64,000 bases of DNA, from assembly GCA_009823505.1 (NCBI GenBank), contig VZQC01012278.1, positions 167,912-231,911 on the forward strand, in the 5' to 3' direction. Position numbers and translations under genes: made by a program. Of this stretch, positions 1-11,362 are shown one piece after another. Within the stretch, counting starts at the first letter, position 1. Every line of letters starts with the position of its first letter. Source of the stretch: Rhizomys pruinosus. Taxonomy: Eukaryota; Chordata; Mammalia; Rodentia; Spalacidae. A model generated the notes under the pieces. The model did no database searches. It was given only the letters and a program-made list of their open reading frames with translations, and had not been told where the DNA came from.

Positions 1-412
1 ATTCCATGGGTCTATACTGCCACCACTAGAACCTCTACATAAAGCAGCCTTTTATATATTACTGAGAACATTGCCCAAGGTCACCTGCAAACACTACATG
101 ACAATTGTGCAGATTCCCTGTTAGCACTTGCTGCTCATTGCTGTCTAGGAAGTATCTGAGTGCTAATTCATGTTCATGCCACTTGCTAGCTGGCAGTTTT
201 GCGGACTATTAGCACAGCAAGGCCTGTTGGCTGACCTTCATCCTCCATGAAATGTTAGGTTTCAAGAAGATATCTGGCGACAAGAATGATCCAAGGAGAC
301 CCAATTTGGGTCTGGTTCCAAGCTATGCATAATTTTGGCAATGCATAGATCTGTTGGAAGAGAATGCACTATTCTGGGGCCTGCAGAAATTTTTAAGGGG
401 ATACATGGACAT
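1..412. other. Non-coding DNA, nothing recognised
   Basis: I see no long open frame, SINE body, LTR or RNA gene here. Short open frames have no recognisable domain. The right edge is the target site of the B2 insertion that follows. Confidence 0.5.
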
Positions 413-692
413 GAAAATCAGAAGGGCTGGGGCTGGAGCAGATAGCCTAGCGGTTAAGAACATCGACTGCTCTTGCAGAGGACCCGGGTTCGATCCCCAG
501 GACCCACATGGCGGATAAGAACTGTCTGTAACTTCAGTTCCAGGACAAACCGGTTCCAGGGGATCGGATACCCTCTTTGACCTCCGAGGCATTGAACGAC
601 ACGGGTGCACAAACCTACATGCAAACAGTACATTCATACACATACAAAAAAATTAATAAAATTAAAAAAAAAAAAAGAAAATCAGAAGGGCT
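413..692 (+). mobile_element. B2 SINE with 16-bp target-site duplication
   Basis: The body (about 429-676) has the tRNA-derived head with A-box and B-box (GGGTTCGATCCC), the B2 middle, and an A-rich tail with AATAAA-like motifs. The 16-bp direct repeat GAAAATCAGAAGGGCT occurs at 413-428 and again at 677-692, a perfect target-site duplication. The sequence matches the CpG-rich young B2 type seen at 51861-52080. It is Pol III-type and non-coding. Confidence 0.93.
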
Positions 693-2545
693 TTCCTTAA
701 GATTGGTCCTGGTAACAAGCTGGAAGGAGATAGTATTTACTTTTTATGTGGTACTAGAATCATTAGTCACCTCCCAGGGAATGAATGCTTACCTCTGTTC
801 CCCATCTCAGTGCCTTCAGCGGACTCAGTACATTGCGCAGCTGCTGGAGTGAGGGTTTTCTCAGACTCATCCTGCTAGCCATCACTTAAATAGCTAGGGA
901 ACCCATGTTCTCTTCAGTAGCACTTTCCTCTCAAAGGTTTACAAAGATACTTCCTGGTAGAACAATAGTAGCAGCAACAGTGGCAGCCAGTATGTTTCCT
1001 ATTATAGTCTGTCCCTTTGGTAGAGGTCAAAGCAGGCCTTCCAGGACCCGCAATTACATCTCTAATGTGAGCAACAGCTGCAACTACACCGAGATGAGCT
1101 CTAAAGTATAGAGTAATGCTTCTTAAGCTGTAATATGCGTAGCTGGAGAACATGTTTAAATGTAGATTCCGGTTCAACAGGTCTGGGCTACAGACTAATG
1201 CTCTGGGTGACTACTGAGCCCCAAGGTGATACTGTGGTCCATGAACCATTCATGTAATAGAAAGAACATAGATCCTTCTTTCTATAATCCAACAAGAATT
1301 TACATATTTCACCGAATAAGGACTTTCTTCAAGACAGTCATTACCATGTATACCTAAAGTCTGAACTCACATTTACATGGATTCTTGTCAAAAATATGAA
1401 CAAATGAATCCGTTAGGTATAAGAAAAAAAATAAGGAGTGAGTGGTAGGGAATGGCTTCTGGGGGTCATCATTAGGTATCTAGAAGTTAACATTCTGATT
1501 TTTCCAGAAAAGGATTATGAGAACTTCTCAGTTGACAACTTCTTGAACACCTGATCATTATAAAGCCATAGCAACTCTATCCATCATCTTCTTGGAACTC
1601 AATTGGTCATTTTTTTTTGGACAAGAGCAATGGGTTCCAACATGCAGAGGCTTAATTGGTCTTTTTAGAAAGAAGCTTAAAACCCATACAAAATGGCTCC
1701 CATAATACTTCTATTTTTTTCTTCTTTGTGTCTCTTTTTATCTTTTATCCAGATATTAGGAATTCCTGTTCTAGTTCAAGGGTCTCTTTCTCCAACTGTC
1801 TGTTGTTTCTGCAAGGCTTCTTATCTTTCTTCAGTCTCCTTAGGATCTCAAATTTTAGGACCTTTAATCTCAAAGATTTCAAAGTCCATAACTACTTGAG
1901 GCTCTAAGGAAAATATCTTCATTGAAAATAACATGAAGGCCACTACATATGCCCTCAGTCATTCACTTAAAACTAACTGCAAAGTCTTCATGAGATTATC
2001 CTCTGATAATAGCCAAATGTTCCCCTAAAAAATCTTTCTTAGAGAACTTGTTCTTTTCTCTATGATTCTGATATGTAAATTCACTACCCAATCATCTCTA
2101 GTATCTGATAATCATTAACCTGAATTAGAAACTTCAGAGAGATAACTATCACCAAAATCAGGGGAAAGACAGGAACTATATGGAAACTAGGAAAATGAAA
2201 GATCTTACTTAAGCCTTTACTATAAATATTATAAAAAATATCAGGCATCTGAGCACCCTATATTAACTTGTTGCATCTGCCAGAAACTTGGATTTAGCTA
2301 TCCTCTTAGTAACTGATGACATGTATTATTTTGCCTGGCATGAAGATAAGATTTTATAGAGAATGCTTTGAGATATTGCATCTGTGTTATACATTTGTGG
2401 TATTTTTTTACCTTTAGGCAGTATAACAAATTAATTTTAACATTCATTAAAGGAATGCAAAGATATTATAGAAACAAATGACCACCTTCATAAATCATTT
2501 CTAAAACTTTAAGAAATTGAGAAATAGACATGAACGTCAATGTCC
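693..2545. other. Non-coding DNA, nothing recognised
   Basis: This AT-rich stretch has only short open frames without recognisable domains. I do not see SINE boxes, L1 coding motifs or LTR ends. It may include repeats too old to see by eye. Confidence 0.5.
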
Positions 2546-2549
2546 CTGT

Positions 2550-3065
2550 TTTAAAGTTTTATTTCTTTATTGGAATTTTGCAGTTTTCATGTGATATATT
2601 TTGATGGTATTTAGATCCCCTCCCTATCTACACCTCTCCCCATTAACCCCAGCCCAATTTAATGTACTCTCATACATATCTCTATACATATACATATAAA
2701 TATGCATATATATGCATCTAGAGTCTGATTTGTGTCCTCAAATGTCCCATGTGGGTCCATCCACTGAGCCCACCAGGGTCCTGTCCCTGTAAGACACTGT
2801 CCCTCCCCCTCCGGGCAGCCATCACTTGCCAAATTCCTTAGGTTGGGTTGGGATTTCTTACCCATTTCCTCATGTCTATGCTGAGATTTTGTCTGGTTTA
2901 AGCTTGCGTAGGACTTGTGCATGCTGTCACCATTGCTGCTAGTTCATATGAATAACTGACCAAATGTCTAGAAGACTGTTTCCTTGTGGTCATTTAGCCC
3001 CTCTGGCTCTTGCAATCTTTCTGACTCTTCTTCTGCAATGATACCTGAACTTTGGGAGGCAGAGG
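2550..3065 (-). mobile_element. L1 3' UTR remnant
   Basis: Read on the minus strand, this region aligns by eye with 7450-7690 and 63350-63590. Shared landmarks are GATCACAAGGAAAC-like, CAAACCAGACAAAAT-like and the GGCTGCC...GGGGGAGGG polypurine stretch. These belong to the 3' UTR of rodent Lx-type L1 elements. A short TA/CATA-rich run interrupts it near 2668-2715. No ORF2 is attached. Confidence 0.65.
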
Positions 3066-3243
3066 TTTGAAATAGATGCCCTATTCAGACATAAGCACTC
3101 TGTGGTCTCTTGTTCTCTGCACACTGGCCAAATGTAGGTTTTTGTGTTAATCACCATCTTCTGTATAAGGAAACTTCTCTGGCAAGAGTTGAGAGATGCA
3201 TTTATCCTGTGTGTAGAGGTTGTATCTTCAAGATGTGTCATTT

Positions 3244-3431
3244 AAAGATAAAGTGGCCAGGCATGGTGGCACATGCCTTTAATCCTAGCACTCGGGAGGC
3301 AGAGACAGGTGGATCTTTGTGAGTTCAAGGCCTACCTGGTCTACAGAGCGAGTTCCAGGACAGCTGGGGCTACAAGGAGACCCTGTCTCAAAAAGACAAA
3401 AAATAAAATAAAATAAAATAAAGATAAAGTG
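3244..3431 (+). mobile_element. B1 SINE with 12-bp target-site duplication
   Basis: This is a full B1 (7SL-derived) body from GCCAGGCATGGTGGCAC to CCCTGTCTCAAAAAG, followed by an (AAAAT)n tail. The repeat AAAGATAAAGTG flanks it at 3244-3255 and 3420-3431. It is non-coding and relatively young. Confidence 0.93.
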
Positions 3432-4300
3432 TCTTACAGACACTTATTCTCTGTTTGACCAGTTTTGGAATTCTTCAATAATCCACGTCTGTTGCAAAAA
3501 GAAGCTTTTGTGATGAGAGGTGAAAGATACACTTATCTATAAATATTAGGATGCATATTTAGAATACAGTAAGAAATTGCATTAGGAATGTGGCAAAGAT
3601 GGAATTTTCTCTAGGATCTATGACCTTTCCAGTGATGTGTATTTGGCTGTATTTACAGTACTCCCATTGAGCTAGTCTTAATTACACTTAGACAGCTGTT
3701 GGTTACGTCCAAGATAAAAGTGCTACTATTGCACCCATGGCCATAGTTTGTTAAACTAGTCATTGTTTATCTGGCTTTACAGCTGGGTAGGTCCATTGTT
3801 TCCTTTTCCCTTGGTAGTTTGTACAGTATCTTCTGATACCATGAGGCTAGACTTCAGGGAGAAGGCTTCCAGATCAGCTCCAAGTCCTGTTTCAAAGCAT
3901 GGCCTGTCTTCAACAAGAGGGCCTTATTTTCAAGTTTTGGGAGACACTCAAGCCCTGTGGCAGTACCCTGTGTTATTTGGGGAGTCTTTTGGACTACTCT
4001 GACCAAAAACTCAAAGGGAGGTTTCTCCTGCTTGACACTTTTTTTGTTATTTAGACTTTAGCTATACGCATGCATTCATATTTTATATGTATATTTTCAG
4101 TTGGCCTTTGAATTAATACATTCACCTCTTTTTTTCATACTGCTTAAACCTTATTTATCCCTCTTCTCACTTGCTCTGTATAACCCTCCCTTCTGTAAAG
4201 AAGTTCTATCAAAGATAACTTAGAAATAAATTACTGCTTATGTAAATTATTTCTAAAACTTCCAGAAATTCAGAAGTATGGTCATCAATGTCAGTGTTCC
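3432..4300. other. Non-coding DNA, nothing recognised
   Basis: I recognise no gene or repeat. One 79-codon open frame near 3763-4002 has no identifiable domain and no splice or family context, so I do not call it coding. Confidence 0.45.
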
Positions 4301-4302
4301 CT

Positions 4303-4402
4303 TTCTTCTTCTTCTTCTTCTTCTTCTTCTTCTTCTTCTTCTTCTTCTTCTTCTTCTTCTTCTTTATCTTCTTCTTCTTCTTCTTCTTCTTTTTTTTTTT
4401 TT
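4303..4402 (+). repeat. (CTT)n microsatellite ending in poly-T
   Basis: About 29 nearly perfect CTT units, with one TTA interruption near 4365, run into a T-run. The T-run is the reversed A-tail of the adjoining B1. The poly-leucine frame across it is a microsatellite artefact. Confidence 0.95.
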
Positions 4403-4535
4403 GAGACAGGTTGTCCGTGCAGCCCTGGCTGTCCTAGAACTTGCTATCTATTTCACATTCTTCTCAAACTCCCAGAAATTCACCTTCATCTGCCTCTTGA
4501 GTGCTGGGATTAAGATTGTATACCACCATATCTAA
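4403..4535 (-). mobile_element. Old B1 SINE
   Basis: Minus-strand B1 landmarks are present: TTGAGACAGG, AGCCCTGGCTGTCCTAGAAC, and GAGTGCTGGGATTAA. The copy is diverged and lies directly behind the CTT microsatellite that grew from its tail. Confidence 0.8.
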
Positions 4536-4777
4536 CCCAAAGTTCTTTTTCTGAAAAAGCTCACAAAATATAGGAAAAAAATTTGGGAAATAAATGTAGT
4601 TTTAAATTTTTGGTAAAATGAGCACATGGAAGTCTTGCATAGTGTAGACATATATTTTAGTCTACCTATGTTTACTAGTCAAACAAGCTTCTATAATATT
4701 TACTAGACATTTAAATACATAAACTCTAAATCCAGTATAAGAGCAAAATGTGAAATAAAAATAAAAAACTTAAAAAA

Positions 4778-4870
4778 ATTGCTTGGGGTTTGGTATATAA
4801 TTAAGAGTGTTGCACTTGCCTGGAATACAGAAAGTCCTAGGCATGATCAAAGCAAAACAAAAGCCCAAAC
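4778..4870 (+). mobile_element. Old ID-like SINE
   Basis: The sequence GGGGTTTGGTATATAATTAAG...GCACTTGCCTGGAATAC...CCTAGGCATGATC followed by an A-rich CAAAAC tail resembles the rodent ID element (tRNA-Ala/BC1 derived) with heavy divergence. Confidence 0.6.
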
Positions 4871-4929
4871 CAAAAACAATGATTGCTTAATGCATGTCAA
4901 TTTTACCCTGAAATAAGAGGAAGACTACT

Positions 4930-5040
4930 GTTGCTGTTTTGAGTCATGGTCTCTGCATACCAGGCTAGTCTTGGTTTTGTAGTAACCCTCTTGCTTCTGT
5001 CTCTAAGTGCTAAGATTTTAGGGATTAGCCATAGTTTTAT
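4930..5040 (-). mobile_element. Highly diverged B1 fragment
   Basis: Fragments such as GAGTCATGGTCTC, ACCAGGCTAGTCTTG and AAGTGCTAAGATTTTAGGGATTA follow the order of a reverse B1. Divergence is high, so an alternative 7SL-derived monomer is possible. Confidence 0.5.
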
Positions 5041-5075
5041 TATTAATTTTATTTTATGTTTATGAGTGTATATTG

Positions 5076-5152
5076 ACTGCATATATATATGTATATATAT
5101 GTGTGTGGGTGTGCACATGCGTGTGCACATATGTGTGCGTGTGTGTATGTGT
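5076..5152 (+). repeat. TA/TG-rich simple repeat
   Basis: Alternating ATAT and GTGT runs form an impure dinucleotide repeat. The small open frames over it are compositional. Confidence 0.8.
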
Positions 5153-5910
5153 GATAAAATACACCTTCTTTTGAAGTGGACTTATCAGACAAGCTGCAAA
5201 CTACAGAGATGGCGTCTATTTTACTCACAGGGAGGGACTAAAAGCAAAGCCAAACCCGAAGATAGATTCTTATTCTCAGAATGCTTGCTGACAATGCATG
5301 CGCTGAGAACACTGAGGACATCACTGGTGCTACAGGTGGTATGGACATGATTTTAGGCACCTGTGGTGCCACGCAAGTGTACAGTTCCCTCATCACTTTG
5401 TAGGCAAGCCTGAATAAACTGTCTAGTCTTCCCAAAACTAATATCGAAGATTCTGCTTGTTTTTAGCCTAGGAACCAGGGAAACAGAAAGCGGAATAGGC
5501 AGGGGTGGGAGCAGACAGATGCTATGTCAGTGGGTATGCCCAGGGAAGAAATCTCTGCAACATAATAAATACCTGAAATCTCATTATGAAGGTTATTTCT
5601 TTAGAATTATGTAATGGCATTAATCTATAGAATATTAGTGTTTGATTAGAGTTTGCAGCTGCTTTACTTCCTAATTTTCACTAGAAATTATGGTAAACAA
5701 TACGTAAAATTTTGATATCATATAGTATCCAATAGTTGAAGTGATAAGAAAAAGAACTCTGTATTCAAATTAGAAAAGTAAAATAAATGGGAGACATTTT
5801 AATGGGTGAGCAAATAAGGAGGGTCAAACAGGAGGAGAGAAAGGAGAGATAAATAACAGATCGTGTGAAAAACTTGAGGGAAATGTATTAATTTAAAGAA
5901 CCTACTGAAA
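5153..5910. other. Non-coding DNA, nothing recognised
   Basis: I recognise no gene or repeat family in this stretch. Confidence 0.45.
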
Positions 5911-5918
5911 AATACAGA

Positions 5919-5931
5919 CACACACATACAC

Positions 5932-5970
<39 letters not shown>

Positions 5971-5971
5971 T

Positions 5972-6015
<44 letters not shown>

Positions 6016-6027
6016 TCTATCTATCTG
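5919..6027 (+). repeat. Compound (CA)n(TA)n(TC)n(TATC)n microsatellite
   Basis: Runs of CA, then TA, then TC, then a few ATCT units follow each other without a gap. Such compound tracts are length-polymorphic in rodents. Confidence 0.95.
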
Positions 6028-6509
6028 AGTGTGTATGTACAATTGAAGGCTACATAACAACAAAAAACATACAGTCCCAAACAGGGGAAACCTCCTTTTG
6101 AGTTGTTAGTTAGGATAGTTCAAGAGACTCCCAAAATAACACAGTCTATTGTTATAGCCTTTAATTACCTCCTAAAACTTGAAGGCAAGGCCCTGTTGCT
6201 GAGCATTAGAGATACTACAGACATAGGACTTGGAGCAATCGAGCTGGAAGTGATCTGGAAGCCTTTTCACTAAAGACAATCTCCTCAGGTATCAGAAGAT
6301 ACTATGCAAACTTGTCAAGCAAAAAAGAAAATCAACCATCCCATCTAGCTGTAACATCTATGGACCACAACACTGAATGGGCCAGTAAATAAACTTAACT
6401 GGTGCAATATTGGCACTTTTATCTTGGGGGTAATCAACAGCTGTCTCATTGGACTTAAGTACCACTCAATGGAAGGCAATTCCATACTAAAATGATAACC
6501 AAATGAAGG
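6028..6509. other. Non-coding DNA, nothing recognised
   Basis: I recognise no gene or repeat family. The next element begins at the B2 head. Confidence 0.4.
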
Positions 6510-6511
6510 GT

Positions 6512-6735
6512 TGGGAAGATGACTCAGTAGTTAAAAGCACTGGCTGCTCTTATAGAGGACCTAGTTTTAATTCCCAACACCCACATGGTAGCTAACAACT
6601 ATCCCTAACTCCAGTTCCAGTGGAATTTCACAGCCCATGCTGACTCTGTGTGCATTGCACAACACACAGGTATACTTAGCCACATGCAAGCAATAGATTC
6701 ATACATCTAAAATAAAAATAATAAAATATTTAAGA
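6512..6735 (+). mobile_element. Diverged B2 SINE
   Basis: The order of B2 landmarks is kept: GGTTGGGAAGATGACTCAG, CTGCTCTTATAGAGGACC, CACCCACATGGTAG, CAGTTCCAG, then a CATACA/AATAAAA tail. Most CpGs are lost, which indicates an old copy. Confidence 0.85.
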
Positions 6736-7019
6736 AGATAATTAAATACACATGACTGGAGAAGTCATAGATCCTAGAGAAAAACCTACTTTTGTCCCAT
6801 CCCTATACGAATGTAATTTCTGGATGTATTCTAAATACTTGTTCTAGTTACAAACAAGTATACCTTCCACCCATATGAAAGAAGTTTGTTTTTGCAACAG
6901 ATGGAGACTATTACAATTTTCCACAACTGTCCAAATGCAGAGATTAAGTGTCTGTAAGGTCCTCAGCCCTAAGTAGCACATTGACAATTTAATTTCTATG
7001 TCTTGGTCTCAGGGAACAT

Positions 7020-7700
7020 AGGGGAATGGGGCAGGAAGTGGCACGAATATCATGGGAATAAATAACCACTTTCTGATTGGATTTAAGGTCTGCTTCACAA
7101 GATGAAGCCCATACCTGACACTGATATCAGGTCTAGGAACCTGTGACTAAAGAAGTCACAGGCCATAGAAGAGAACCCGGTGCAATTTTTCTGCTAAAGA
7201 GACATAGTATTAAACTGATTCCTAACAACTTATTGCTATACCCATAGATTAATCCAGTCCACTTCTCAACTCTCACCAGAGGAAGCTTCCTTATTCAGCA
7301 GAAGGAGATTAACACAGAGATCTACAACTGGCCAGCATGTAGAAAATAAGAAGCTGCAGAGTGTTTATCCCTGAATAGGACTCCTATGTCACACCTTTGC
7401 CTCTCAGGGATTTGGGATCATTGTCTAAGAGGGGGCTGTAAAGACAGTAAGAGCCATGGGTGGTGGATGATCACAAAGAAACAGTTTTTCAGACAACTGG
7501 GTAGTAACTCATGTGAATTCACAGCAATAGTGACAGAATGTGCAATCCCCAGGTAAGCTCAAACCACACAAAATCCCATCATGTAAATGGGAAAGTGGGG
7601 AAGAAACCCCAACATTGCTTGAGCAACTGTTGCCAATGAGTGGCTGCCAATAGAGGGAGAGTCAGTTTTCTTTAGAGTTTCAAGGATAGATAGCAACAAT
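7020..7700 (+). mobile_element. L1 3' UTR remnant
   Basis: From about 7310 the sequence matches the well-known rodent L1 3' UTR pattern (CTACAACTGGCCAGCATG, AGAGGGGGCTGTAAAGA, GGCTGCCAATAGAGGGAGAGTCAG). It shares this with 2550-3065 (reverse) and 63290-63600. The part before 7290 is assigned by continuity only. It lies just upstream of an ORF2 tail from another L1. Confidence 0.65.
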
Positions 7701-7716
7701 AAACATGTGGAGAAGG

Positions 7717-8750
7717 AACATGAAAAGACCTTCTCATTCACAATAGCCTTGAAAACAATAAGATACCTGGGAAAAAACCTAACCAAAGATACCAAAGACT
7801 TCTACAACAAAAATTTTAAACCCCTGAAGAAGGAGATTTAAAATGACATCAAAAGATGGAAAGACCTCCCATGCTCATGGATTTAGAAAATTAATATAGT
7901 AAAAATGTCCATCTTACCCAAATTGATATACAGATTCAATGTACTCCCCCAAATCCCTATGAGCTTCATCACAGACTTAGGAAAAAAAAATACTTAAATT
8001 CATATGGAAAAACAAAAGACCCCAAATAGCTAAAACAACCCTAAGTGAAAAATGAAATACAGGGGGGAATTGCTCTACCATACTTCAAGCTATATTACAC
8101 AGCCATAGACATAAAGACAACCTGGTACTGGGACAAAAACAGACCTGTTGACCAATGGAAGAAAACTGAAGATTTAAACTTGAGCTCACACAATTTCACC
8201 CACCTCATATTTGACAAAGGAGAAAAAAAAACCTCAATGGAGGAAGGATAGCATCTTCAGCAAATAGTGCTGGGAAAACTGGATCCCCATTTGTAGAAGA
8301 ACAAAATTAAACCCCTATCTCTCACCGTGTACAAAAATAAACTCCAAGTGGATCAAAGATCTCAACATAAATTCTGAAACTCTGAAGGTGATAGAAGAAA
8401 AAGTCAGTAACAACCCACAAGACATAGGTGTAGGAAAAGACGTTCTAAATCAGACAGCAGCTGCACAGGAAACAAGGTCAAGAGTTGACAAATGGGGCTT
8501 CATCAAACTCAAAAGCTTCTGTACAGTGAAAGAAACAATCAAGGAAGTGAAGAGAAAACACACAGAGTGGGAGGAAATCTTCACCAGTGATTCCTCTGAC
8601 AGAGCATTAACATCAAGAATATATAGACTACTCACAAAACAAAGAAGCAAGAAAATAAATGACCTACTCAAAAGATGGAGTAAAGAGCTGAACAGAGACT
8701 TCACCAGTGAGGAAGGAAAGATGGCTGAGAAACATCTTAAGAAGTGTTCG
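7717..8750 (+). pseudogene. L1 ORF2 C-terminal fragment
   Basis: Conceptual translation gives the post-RT region of L1 ORF2p, with typical stretches such as IALPYFKLYY, DQWKKTEDLN and KNRPVD and the tail ending near KMAEKHLKKC. ORF2p provides endonuclease and reverse transcriptase for target-primed reverse transcription. This fragment lacks both domains and has stop codons. It ends abruptly at 8750, where the monomers of the next L1 begin. Confidence 0.9.
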
Positions 8751-9070
8751 CAGCCAGGGGCACACACAATCTCTATGCCCAGCAGCCCAGGTTGGTCTGT
8801 GCTGTGCAGGCCAATGGCGGGCGGCCCACCTCAGCAGGCTCCGCCCAATGCTAGGACCATAGAGAGGAACTGCATGCATGGCTGGAAGGTCAGCCAGGGG
8901 CACACACTCTCCATGCCTATCAGCCCAGATTGGTCTGTGCCGTGCAGGCCAGAGGTGGTGGCCCACTTCCGCAGACACCGCCCAATGCTAGGACCATAGA
9001 GAGGAACTGTGTGCATGGCTAGAAGGTCAGCCAAGGGCACACACTCTCCATGCTCATCTGCCCAGGCCAA
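8751..9070 (+). promoter_or_regulatory. L1 5' UTR tandem monomers
   Basis: The motif CAGCCAGGGGCACACAC recurs at 8751 and 8891 and, with one change, at 9028. This gives a period of about 137-140 bp: two full units and a partial third. Each full unit also carries GACCATAGAGAGGAACTG and GATTGGTCTGTGC-like segments. Tandem monomers upstream of ORF1 are the Pol II promoter arrangement of murine-type L1s. The unit is not recognisably the mouse A, F or Tf monomer. Confidence 0.85.
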
Positions 9071-9328
9071 AAGATTCAACCCCAACGCCCCCCATCCCCG
9101 CTCAAGCTACTGACACTGAGGTGGAAAGTATAAACTGCTGGTGTTGCGGTTTAATGCTGTTGGGAGGATCCAGCAGTTTCAGTGATTGGAGGCTGCATAG
9201 CCAACACTGAGGAAGAAGCCAACAGGAAGCAAACTGAATGCCCAACTAGTCCTCCATATTAACATTTGAGATTAGCAACAGAAGGCAAACAAAGGGGGAA
9301 AAACAACAACAACAACAAGAAAATACAC
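9071..9328 (+). mobile_element. L1 5' UTR non-monomeric region
   Basis: This single-copy stretch joins the monomers to ORF1, the expected position of the L1 tether. It contains a C-rich run near 9085-9105 and an (AAC)n run near 9302-9318 just before the ORF1 start. Confidence 0.75.
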
Positions 9329-10556
9329 ATGCCAAAAACACAAAGGAAAAACAAGAATATGGGAAAAGCTCAAAATAAATCCCCACTGAACTCAACCAAG
9401 CCTGTAGAAGATCCCAACAATGAGATCTCCCTGGAAGGGAACCAAGATACCAACCTTAGAAGAACAATTGTAGACATATTCAAAGACTATAAAGAACAAA
9501 TCAGTGAACTAAAGGAAGAGAAGGAAAAACCCATGAAGGAACTAGAAGGAAGGAATGATAACTCCAGAAAGAACTAAAAGGAGAGATTGATAAACTCAGA
9601 AAAGAACTAGAAGAAGAGAAATACAAACTCCGAAAAGAACTAGGAGAGAATAACCAAAGAACTGGGAAGATATACAAACTCCAGAGGAAGCAGAAACATT
9701 GAAACGATCTTAGGCTGAAAGGAAAAAAGAAACTGACCAGCAAAGCAAGGAGCTACAGAGAAAAGAATGAAAAAGCTCCAAAAGGAGTGGATCAATACTG
9801 AAGAAATCCAAGGACGAAATAAAAAAAGAAATGTGAACATTTACTATCAGCAGGAAGGTATGGAGAGAAGCCTCAGAAGCAGAATGGAAGGAAGCAGAGA
9901 AAAGAAACATCAGACCGAAGGACAATAACACAGCAGCTAGAAACCTCAAGTAAAGATATGAAAATTAAAAAACAACACAGAGTGCAACAACCAGGAAATG
10001 TGGGGACACTATGAAAAGACCAAATCTCCACATCATAGGGAGAGGAAGACGAATCCCAAGAGAATGATATTGATCAGATCTTCAACAGAATAATAGAAGA
10101 AAAAACTTCCCCAAACTGAAAAAAAGAAATACAAAGAAGCATAGAACACCAAATAGACAAGACCAGAAAAGAAATTCCCACCACATCATATCATAGTTAA
10201 AAAAAAAAAAAAAATGCAAAAAAGAAAAATATGAAAGCCAAGAGGAAAAAAAAAAAACAAGTTACTATAGGGGAAACCCATCAGATCACAACTGACTTCT
10301 CAGTGCAAACCAGAGGAACATGAACCAAAGTATCCCAGTACTAAACGACTTTAGAAGCCAACCTCAGATTACTATACCAGCAAAAATGTCAATCATAGTT
10401 GAAGGAAGAAAAAAATCTTTCATGACTAACAAAATGAAAGAAACACATGTCAAACAAAAAAAAACCAACACTTCAGAAAATACTCAAAACAATTCAAAGA
10501 ACAGGAAAGGCGCAACTATCCTTAAGCAAACAAGAGAGAAATTACCAAAAGCATAA
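9329..10556 (+). pseudogene. L1 ORF1 remnant, frameshifted
   Basis: A start at 9329 opens a lysine-rich leader (MPKTQRKNKNMGKAQNKSP), followed by a Glu/Lys coiled coil from about 9460. ORF1p is the trimeric RNA-binding chaperone of L1. The first frame stops at 9577. The C-terminal part continues in shifted frames, the last being 10320-10556. Numerous one-base indels break it, several in A-runs; some may be sequencing errors because this stretch is noisy. Confidence 0.8.
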
Positions 10557-10735
10557 GAGAGTAAATAAATACCTAGACCAAGAATGCAAATGAAAAATAA
10601 TTGAAAGGAACACACACTCTCTCAATAATAACTGTAAATATTTAATGGTCTAAACTCCCCAGTCAAAGACATAGACTGGGAGAGTGGATAGGAAACAGAA
10701 TCCAGGGGATCTCCCAAGACCACTGAATCACAGAT
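10557..10735 (+). pseudogene. Start of L1 ORF2, truncated
   Basis: The inter-ORF stretch is followed by ATAACTGTAAATATTTAATGG...CATAGACTGGGAGAGTGGAT, which matches the beginning of ORF2 (compare 11895-11970). Homology breaks off near 10710-10735. Confidence 0.75.
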
Positions 10736-11004
10736 AGGAGCTGGGTTCTTCAGCCAAGGTGGATTATTTGATTTGATTTGTTTGTCTTTGACCCGATTTG
10801 CTTGTGTGGCTGTGGAGGCAGAGTTGTCTGCCAGCTGTATAAAAGGGGGTTTGTATTGAGTCTTGAGTCACGGATTCCCAAGACCACCTGAAGCACAGTT
10901 ACTCCCCACCCCCCACCAATGGATTGCTGAGGAGTGCCAAGTATATTCTTTGGAAAACCTTCAGAACAGAAAGGAAAGAGTGAGTTAGACTTCCAAAAAA
11001 AGAC

Positions 11005-11037
<33 letters not shown>

Positions 11038-11228
11038 GAATAAAGGAAAAAAAAGAAACAACAAACAAACAACGAAGGCATCTGAAGGAGGCAAGCAAAG
11101 CAAGCCTTCAAAACAGTGAAGAGGCATTTGGGATTCACACTGGAATACAAGCAAAGAGACAGCTATATGCCAGGTGCACAAAAAAGAGACAACATGAGAA
11201 AAGTGCAGGATAATTCCACACCAAGCTC
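10736..11228. other. Unidentified insert inside the L1
   Basis: About 0.5 kb that matches no L1 part I know separates two L1 segments. It has a TATAAAAGGG motif near 10839, a C-rich patch near 10900-10920 and a run of about 25 A near 11013-11037, then more A-rich sequence. The A-run suggests a retroposed fragment in plus orientation. I cannot name the source. Confidence 0.5.
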
Positions 11229-11362
11229 TTTATAATCTTGTACTTCTTTAAGTATGCTCACAATTGTGTTTCTGGTATCTGTGACCTCAGCCATCCCCAG
11301 GGGGATCCCACTGTAGGAATCTTCCACAGGTGAGCATACTTAAAGAAGTACAAGATTATAAA
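11229..11362. repeat. 33-bp perfect inverted repeat, 68-nt spacer
   Basis: The arm 11229-11261 is the exact reverse complement of 11330-11362 (core CTTGTACTTCTTTAAGTATG against CATACTTAAAGAAGTACAAG). The 68-nt spacer is not A-rich and contains CCCCAGGGGGATCCC. The right arm runs directly into an L1 ORF1-like coiled-coil sequence. RNA or single-stranded DNA of this region would form a long hairpin. Confidence 0.9.

Noticed and set aside
4278..4535. Poly-leucine open frame
   Set aside because: It translates a CTT microsatellite and the B1 behind it.
8388..8999. 203-codon open frame as a novel gene
   Set aside because: The first half is an L1 ORF2 tail and the second half runs by chance through L1 promoter monomers.
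8751..9070. Tandem repeats as a CRISPR array
   Set aside because: The repeat unit is about 138 bp with no unique spacers, and the genome is mammalian; these are L1 monomers.
10750..11181. 143-codon minus-strand frame in the unidentified insert
   Set aside because: Poly-F/L stretches come from the A-run and no domain is visible.
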